From positions 9,269,577 to 9,333,576 of the forward strand of contig CM018036.1 of NCBI GenBank assembly GCA_008638375.1: a stretch of 64,000 nt of DNA. Direction: 5' to 3'. The position numbers were made by a program, and so were the translations under genes. This stretch comes from Nyssa sinensis. Taxonomy: Eukaryota; Streptophyta; Magnoliopsida; Cornales; Nyssaceae. The notes under the pieces were generated by a model that was not told the origin of the DNA, ran no database searches, and saw nothing but the letters and a program-made list of their open reading frames with translations. Positions 58,401 through 64,000 of the stretch are shown one piece after another; position 1 is the stretch's first letter; each line of letters begins with the position of its first letter.

Positions 58401-60528
58401 GTCCCTGATTGAAAATCCAGAATTCCAAAGAAAACAACATTTTTTTGTTGGTTAGCGTCATGGGGTGCCATTCTTGTAGTGGATAATCTAAAGAGAAGGG
58501 GTTTCTAGCTTCAGAGCTGATGTCACATGTGCAAGGAAGAGGAGGAGACGGTTGATCAACTTCTAATTCATTGCAAGGTGGCGCAGGATGCTTGGAGACT
58601 TAATTTTCTCTTTGTTTGGATGTAGTTGGGTGATGCCGGCATCAATCAAAGAGGTTTTTTGGAGTGGAGATGTAGGCATTTAAGGAAAGATCTTCGGTAT
58701 GCTTGGAATATGGCGCCTTTGTGCTTAGCATGATGTATTTGGAAAGAAACCAAAAAAAAGGATCTTTGAAGGGGTGGGAGCTTCATGGCATTTCAAGGAT
58801 AGTATTTTGAGGTTGTTGTTCCTTTATTATAAAGAAGAGTATCCAATGTACCTAGTCAAGTTCATAGGTTTTTTGGGAGATTTAGGGCTGTAATTGTTGT
58901 TGTTGGTTCCTTTTCTTTCTTTTCTTTTTGTACATCTGGGTTTGTCCTTGGGTGTCCTTTTAATGATTAGAAAAAAAAAAAAACATCTACGCACAAGACT
59001 TGTCTAATTGTGTAACAGTTTTCCAACAGGCAATGAATTTAGCCTCCATAATAAGACCAAGCAACCACAAGGGCTTTTATCAAATTGACAATATTCTGCC
59101 ATTTTCACAACTGATTGAGCGCAGAGTTTGAAAGTGAAAATATTTACATCAAGATTTTCCAAAATCACAATGCACACCATTCAACTCTTATTCAAAAAAC
59201 CTATGAAGTACAAATACTCTATTTTGCCTCATGTATCCGTGTCGGACACACGAGTGTCTAATTTTTTTGAATTTCAAACATGTTACCGACACATTGAGGA
59301 CACGTTTTTGAATTTTCCCTCTTTTTCTCCACTATTTTTTATACACACACGCAAATATATATATATATAATTGTAGTTAAAAATTTGTTTTAAAATTTGA
59401 ATCATAAATGTTGATTATTAAATGAAATTGTTATTTAATGTCTTATATTTTGATATATTAATAACACTTACATGATTTGTGTATTTTTATGCCAATTTTA
59501 TTATATAGTCATATAAAAAAAATATGCAACTATGTCCTCAACGTATTCGTATCCTACTTTTTTGAAAAATGTTGTGTCTATGTTGTATTCGTGTCTGTAT
59601 CAGTATCTATATCTGTGCTTCTTAGTAAAAAACGTGTATAACCAAAAAGTTATATGAATGATCAAGTGCAATAAAGAGGGTTATGTCTGACTCCACCCTG
59701 AAATCAAAGTCCCAACCAATCTGTTTTCAACTGGACATTTAATCAGGGTCTAACAATGCTCAGTTATATAGCTAATAAAATAAATCAATTTCAACTCTTG
59801 CTAAGCATGCATATCTACGTCAAAAGCTGTTTTCTCCTTTAAACTTTTCATTCTTTGCAAAGCTCCAAGTAAGAAAACATTTATAATATGGATAAAAGAA
59901 GACAACAAACTAATAGAAACATTGAAAAATATAAGTTAGAAGAGCCACATCAATTTAAGTAAAGACTAGAAAACAATTAACAAAATTATTGCAACAGCAT
60001 TTAGTCAGGTACCAGTTTCAGAAAGCTGAAGTTTCATCTTGGCTTTGACTCTTTCAGCTGGTGACTGTCCACAATAAAAATACAATTTTTTTTATTATAG
60101 TGAGCAATTAATAGCAGTAGTAAAGACATAAACAAAAGCACAAAGAGATACAATGTACTGCAATTAGTATATCCATTCTCTACTTAACAATTGCTACACT
60201 ATTCCAGAAACTTCTATAATGATGTGTTCCATTTGGATGCTATCTCTTCTTTGAAATATCATCCTCCACCATCCAAATTTTTTTATAAAAAGACTCAATT
60301 CACCCAGAATTTAAGAATTTGGACCTTTTACTTATCAAAATAAACAAACAAATTACTTATCAAAAAAAAAATAAACAAACAAATAATAAATAAGGATTTG
60401 GCCCTTTTTAAGGTAAAAGGTGGTGCATTCAAGCAACTCCAATTTCTTAATCTTTGATTCAACCAACACCTTTCACCTTAGGAGTGACAGGAGATACCAT
60501 CTCAGTTTGAAAAGCATATACAATGAGC

Positions 60529-60577
<49 letters not shown>

Positions 60578-62909
60578 TTTCTCTGGGAGATGCTGTTCCA
60601 TGCAAAATGGGCATGACCATGACTCCTCAGTAGAGGAAATTAGAAGATAAGACAGTGATAAAGGAAGAGCCATGAGGTAGTGGATAATGAAATATAGAAA
60701 GGCGAATACGGGAATAGACTTGTAATTGTCTCATTCATTTAGTCAAAAATATAATTCTACCGCTTCACCGTTTCAGTTTTTATGTAATTCCGGTTTAAAC
60801 TGAAAAAAAAGGAGAATTTTAAATATTTTATGAGATAGAGACCCAAGTGGATATGAACTTGCTTTTGACTTAATATAATAGTATAGATATGCCACAGTAT
60901 CACTTTAAATAAGGTGTGATAACATGAAACCTGTGTTTCCTCTACTACTAGGAAACTGAGATAACATGGTGCACTACAAAATTTTGCACCAAAAATTAAT
61001 ATTTAGACGCCAATTGGGTTATAGATATAGGACATAGAACAATAAAAGTAAGAAAGAAAAATAAGGTATTGAAAATAATAATCTCTCCTTTCCAAAAATA
61101 ATTAATTTGCATCACCATTAACATTCTTTCTTTGATTGGTATCACCTTTAACATTCTTATGGGTTTGAAAATCCATGTTTAGATTCTATTTCAAGCTAGT
61201 GGTTCCTTGAAGTGACTTAAAATGAAGGTACTTTTTCTTCCTTCTTCGCATGTTAATACTGCTTGTGGTGGTCCAGATAACACAGTATATGGTTGTTTAT
61301 CAGCCTTTATTTTTAAATAGATATAGAAACATTAAAGCTAATTTGATTGAGTGAATTTTCTCGACTTTAAGATCTGAAGACCTGATTTTCACACAGTACA
61401 ACTGCTAATAGTGAGATGCACAATACGCATTACTTTTTGTTAATTAATATAAGTTCCCATAAATCAATAGAAGGAAGTGTAACCTGTGCTTCTGAAGATC
61501 AAATGTCTTAACGCATTGTTAAGTGTGCCACTTGAACTTAATAATGGAATAAGAGGATTAAGAGTGTTATAAGGCCACTTATGTTCAGTGCAACTAGTTC
61601 TAAAGAACCATGACTAATTACTATAAACAATCACATCATCATATAAATTTATTCTTAAGTCACTCCTATGATCTTCCATCCACTTTTCCAATACTGAAGC
61701 AACTAAGTCAAAGCTCATATAGAGATGCTTGAAATTATGGTATTTGATTTCCAGTAGCTAGTTACAGTTACATCTGTAGCTGCAGTAAGGCAATTTTAAA
61801 TAGATAACATGCTTACTATTAGGTCATCTCCAGTGGTGACACAAACTCAAACTCAACTCAAACTCAAATTTCAGTAAAAGTTGAATTTGAGTTTCATGCT
61901 CTCCAATGGTCTAACTCAAATTAAGTTAAGAGTTATAAATTTGAGTTTACAAAAGATTTGGGTTTGAGTTTGAGTAAAAACAGATTTGGTATGGGTTTGA
62001 GTCTAAGGTTGGAGAAATTTTATTCAAACCCAAACCCAAAATCAAATTTAAATTTGAGTTTGGGTATGAGTAACCACAGATGCCCTTAGTAACGTAAACC
62101 CTAAAACAATTGTTTGCATAGAATGCGTTGTGAAATGCAATTGCAAGCAACTGAATTCAGAACAGCACATACCATCTTGTCATAACCTTCAATCAATCTT
62201 CCATAATCAATCCCACCATTCCTCTCCTTTCCCACCTTACCCACACCTTTGTCTTTACCCCCATCACTTCTACTACTCTTCTCAGACCTCCGATCCCGAG
62301 GAGACAAACTCCTACTTCGATTCCTTGCTCTACCCCATCGTCTACCCCTGTCTTCATCCGAAACACTTCTAGACCGGCTCCTTCTCCTCCTCGCATCTAT
62401 CTCTCTCTCTGAATCTATCCCTATCTCTATCTCTACTCAATGATCGATGCCGCCTCGAACCACGCCCATCTCGACTTCGACTTCGACTTCGGCTCCGCCG
62501 CCTTGAATGCCTATCTCTATCTCTCTCTCTACTCGAGGACCTCCGGCTACTCCTCTCTCTTTCTTTTTCTACGTCGATCTTGTCGCCGTGTCTTTTACGG
62601 TCATTTGAAACCCTATAAGATTGATTCTCGGAGAGATTAGGTTTCTTCTTGAGTTTGCTTTGGATGGTTTCGAGCTGAGCTTGTTTTTGAACCTCGTCGG
62701 CCTTTGCGGGGCTCGATGCCCTGACGAAGTTGCTGAGGAACGAAGACGATGAGGGAAGAGCCGAGCCCTCTAACGGGAACCGCGTCGTTGCTATTTTTAT
62801 TGGTGGAGGTGGTGTTTGAAGAAAAGCCGAGCCCTTGTTTGAATCTGGCCGCCCCTTCGCCTTTGCGAGTAAGCTCGTCGTAGTACGCTGCGGCCTTCTC
62901 TTCGTCCAT
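55424..62909 (-). CDS. RS-rich protein with C-terminal SMAP domain (RSRC2-like), frame broken at three points
   Basis: A probable nuclear, splicing-associated protein; its Arabidopsis counterpart appears to be the SR-like gene beside B12D. Exons, transcript order: 62909-62173, 60064-60013, 57291-57202, 55949-55885, 55741-55582, 55468-55424. All junctions are GT-AG. Corrected length is about 381 residues. The conserved start is MDEEKAAAYYDELTRKGEGA. A low-complexity Arg/Ser/Asp domain then covers roughly residues 120-235. The SMAP domain lies at the end (WERFEFNKDAPLDDEE, EDDAALVKHIGQSFRFSAVE, IKAAHDKAMFG), then VLALQQSSWRGRCS. Three extra bases are needed to explain the frames: in CCC at 62766-62768, near 62394-62400, and near 55690. 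Exon lengths 737 and 160 fit this. It is either a young pseudogene or an assembly with insertion errors. Confidence 0.85.
57995..58982 (+). mobile_element. L1-type LINE 3' fragment 3, in RS/SMAP intron 2
   Basis: Plus-strand coding pieces read VKFRGDPWC, FYDWELKEVEELMGML and KKKFTVRSLYKHLMGS, typical of the region before the zf-RVT domain of plant L1 elements. Frame breaks are frequent. The 3' end is GGGTGTCCTTTTAATGATTAG followed by 13 or so A residues. It is antisense to the host gene and 5'-truncated. Confidence 0.75.
59200..59625. mobile_element. hAT-type MITE, copy 3, in RS/SMAP intron 2
   Basis: It begins CTATGAAGTACAAA and ends CTGTGCTTCTTAG. The flanks are CAAAAAAC (59192-59199) and TAAAAAAC (59626-59633), an 8-bp duplication with one change. 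A GTGTCGGACACACGAGTGTC palindrome lies near the left end, matching the GGACACG subterminal motifs of copies 1 and 2. Confidence 0.82.
60529..60573. repeat. CT dinucleotide microsatellite in RS/SMAP intron 1
   Basis: About 22 CT units in an uninterrupted run (GA on the gene's sense strand). It is probably length-polymorphic and has no role that I can infer. Confidence 0.9.
61822..62085. mobile_element. Tourist-like MITE in RS/SMAP intron 1
   Basis: The left end GGTCATCTCCAGTGGTGAC faces a right end whose complement reads GGGCATCTGTGGTTACTCA. TTA flanks both sides (61819-61821 and 62086-62088). The 264-bp body consists of repeated CTCAAA/TTTGAG motifs able to fold back on themselves. These traits fit PIF/Harbinger-derived MITEs. 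Confidence 0.7.
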
Positions 62910-64000
62910 TGATTGAGTTTTTTGGAGATCGGAAAAAAGGGTAAACGAAGCCCTGGGTTTCCAATGCGAGCCGAAGCCCAAAAGACTGGTTTTTGCACTC
63001 AACAATAAAACGTTGTCGTTTCCCTGAAAGCCTAATCCAATTGCTCCAACATTTATGATTAGGGTTTTAAAGAAAGTCAAATCTAAGTTTATTTAAATTT
63101 ATCTCGGTAAGATTGATGAAATTTCAAATTATAATTGAAATTAACTTATTTATTTAACTTTTAATTGAAATCATAAATTTAAATAATTTTATATTTTATA
63201 TAGTCTTAAATTATTTATTGAATTATCTAATCGAATAAGAAACAAATTTAATACATTAATGAGTTTAGAAATATATTCAAGTATTTAATTAAATTAATTG
63301 TATTAAATAAATAAATTAAATTACATAGACTTTTTTTTAAATTTTATGATAATTATATTAATTTTTTTAAAAAAAATTTAAAATTACATTTATTTTTTTT
63401 ATTTTACTTGATAATATAAAAATATATTTTTTAAATTTTTTTATTATTTAAAATGATAAAATTGTTATTTTATTTATTTATTTTTATATATTTTTAATTT
63501 TGATATTTTTTCTAACTTGTTAAAAATATTTATATTATTATTTTATTTAAAATTAAATTTAAGATAAATATTTTATTTTTATTTTATATAAAATAAACTT
63601 AAAATTTTTATCAATATTTATTTATAAAATGAAAAAAATTGGTTAAATTTTAAAGTTGAAAAAAATAAATAAATAAAAATTTTATTATTTTAAAAAATAT
63701 TATTAGTAAAAAATATTTATATATTATTAAATAAAATATCAAATTTTAATATAATTTTAAAATTTTAAAAAATTAAAATAATTGTTAAACATTTATAAGA
63801 TGCAAGTGTAATTTATGCAATAAAAAAAAAAGGAAAGAGGGAGAAGTAAAAAAGCAAGTAAAAGTGAGGGTGTGATACGAAGATTAGTGGGGAGGACCCA
63901 CAAATCTGCAGCGAAAATGAAATGACGAGAAAGTCTCTGTTCCCAGCAGAGAGGAGAGGAGATAGACAGACCGTCAAATCGGATCCATCAGATCCGATAT
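62910..64000. other. Upstream region of the RS/SMAP gene and window end
   Basis: The first 200 bp are the presumptive promoter and leader of the RS/SMAP gene. From about 63100 to 63820 the sequence is nearly pure A/T with no features. The last 170 bp turn purine-rich with balanced composition (GAGAGGAGAGGAGATAGACA near the end), which looks like the promoter or leader of a next gene beyond the window. No coding can be read. Confidence 0.5.

Noticed and set aside
62369..62998. A 209-codon open frame on the minus strand
   Set aside because: Its middle is the real RS domain of the RS/SMAP gene, but its first part lies upstream of and out of frame with the conserved MDEEKAAAYY start. It is an artefact of the frame break at 62766-62768, not a separate gene.

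Overview
This is nuclear DNA from a flowering plant, most likely a core eudicot. The genes are interrupted by GT-AG introns, the spacers are very AT-rich, plant transposon debris is abundant, and the gene set is typically plant. I cannot name the species. Seven protein-coding loci can be reconstructed exon by exon. In order they are: an ALDH10 aminoaldehyde/betaine-aldehyde dehydrogenase (+, 1357-12988), a KONJAC-type GDP-mannose pyrophosphorylase-like protein (+, 18366-27149), an atypical DP-E2F-like repressor (DEL/E2Fe type; -, 28619-32115), an intronless P-class PPR protein resembling OTP43 (-, 39697-41157), the anaphase-promoting-complex subunit APC8/CDC23 (+, 42041-48005), a B12D small mitochondrial protein (-, 49758-53394), and an RS-rich protein with a C-terminal SMAP domain (-, 55424-62909).

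The genes do not form one pathway. What unites them is ancestry. From memory of Arabidopsis locus order, one Arabidopsis block holds OTP43, KJC1 and ALDH10A8 side by side (At1g74900-74920). Its duplicated partner holds an SR-like gene, B12D, APC8, DEL1 and ALDH10A9 (At3g48120-48170). This window carries both sets interleaved in one colinear series, as expected of the unreduced ancestral segment.

Two loci carry reading-frame breaks in otherwise intact structures. ALDH10 exon 10 has one extra base. The RS/SMAP gene needs three +1 corrections: two in exon 1 and one in exon 5. The other five genes read through without correction. The breaks may be real decay or insertion errors in the assembly.

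The spacers and long introns are full of mobile DNA. There are three members of one hAT-type MITE family with 8-bp target duplications, a complete miniature LTR retrotransposon (TRIM), two copies of one tRNA-derived SINE plus a different SINE, three 3' fragments of L1-type LINEs all in + orientation, a Copia LTR/primer-site scar, and two Tourist-like MITEs. A decayed segmental duplicate of the RS/SMAP gene's 3' half lies at about 34.8-39.0 kb, split by a LINE. A perfect E2F consensus site lies just upstream of the DEL gene. I found no evidence of a wholly new biological system. The strongest observations are the ancestral gene order, the frame breaks, the E2F site, the substitutions in the KJC signature loop, and the dated layers of transposon insertion.
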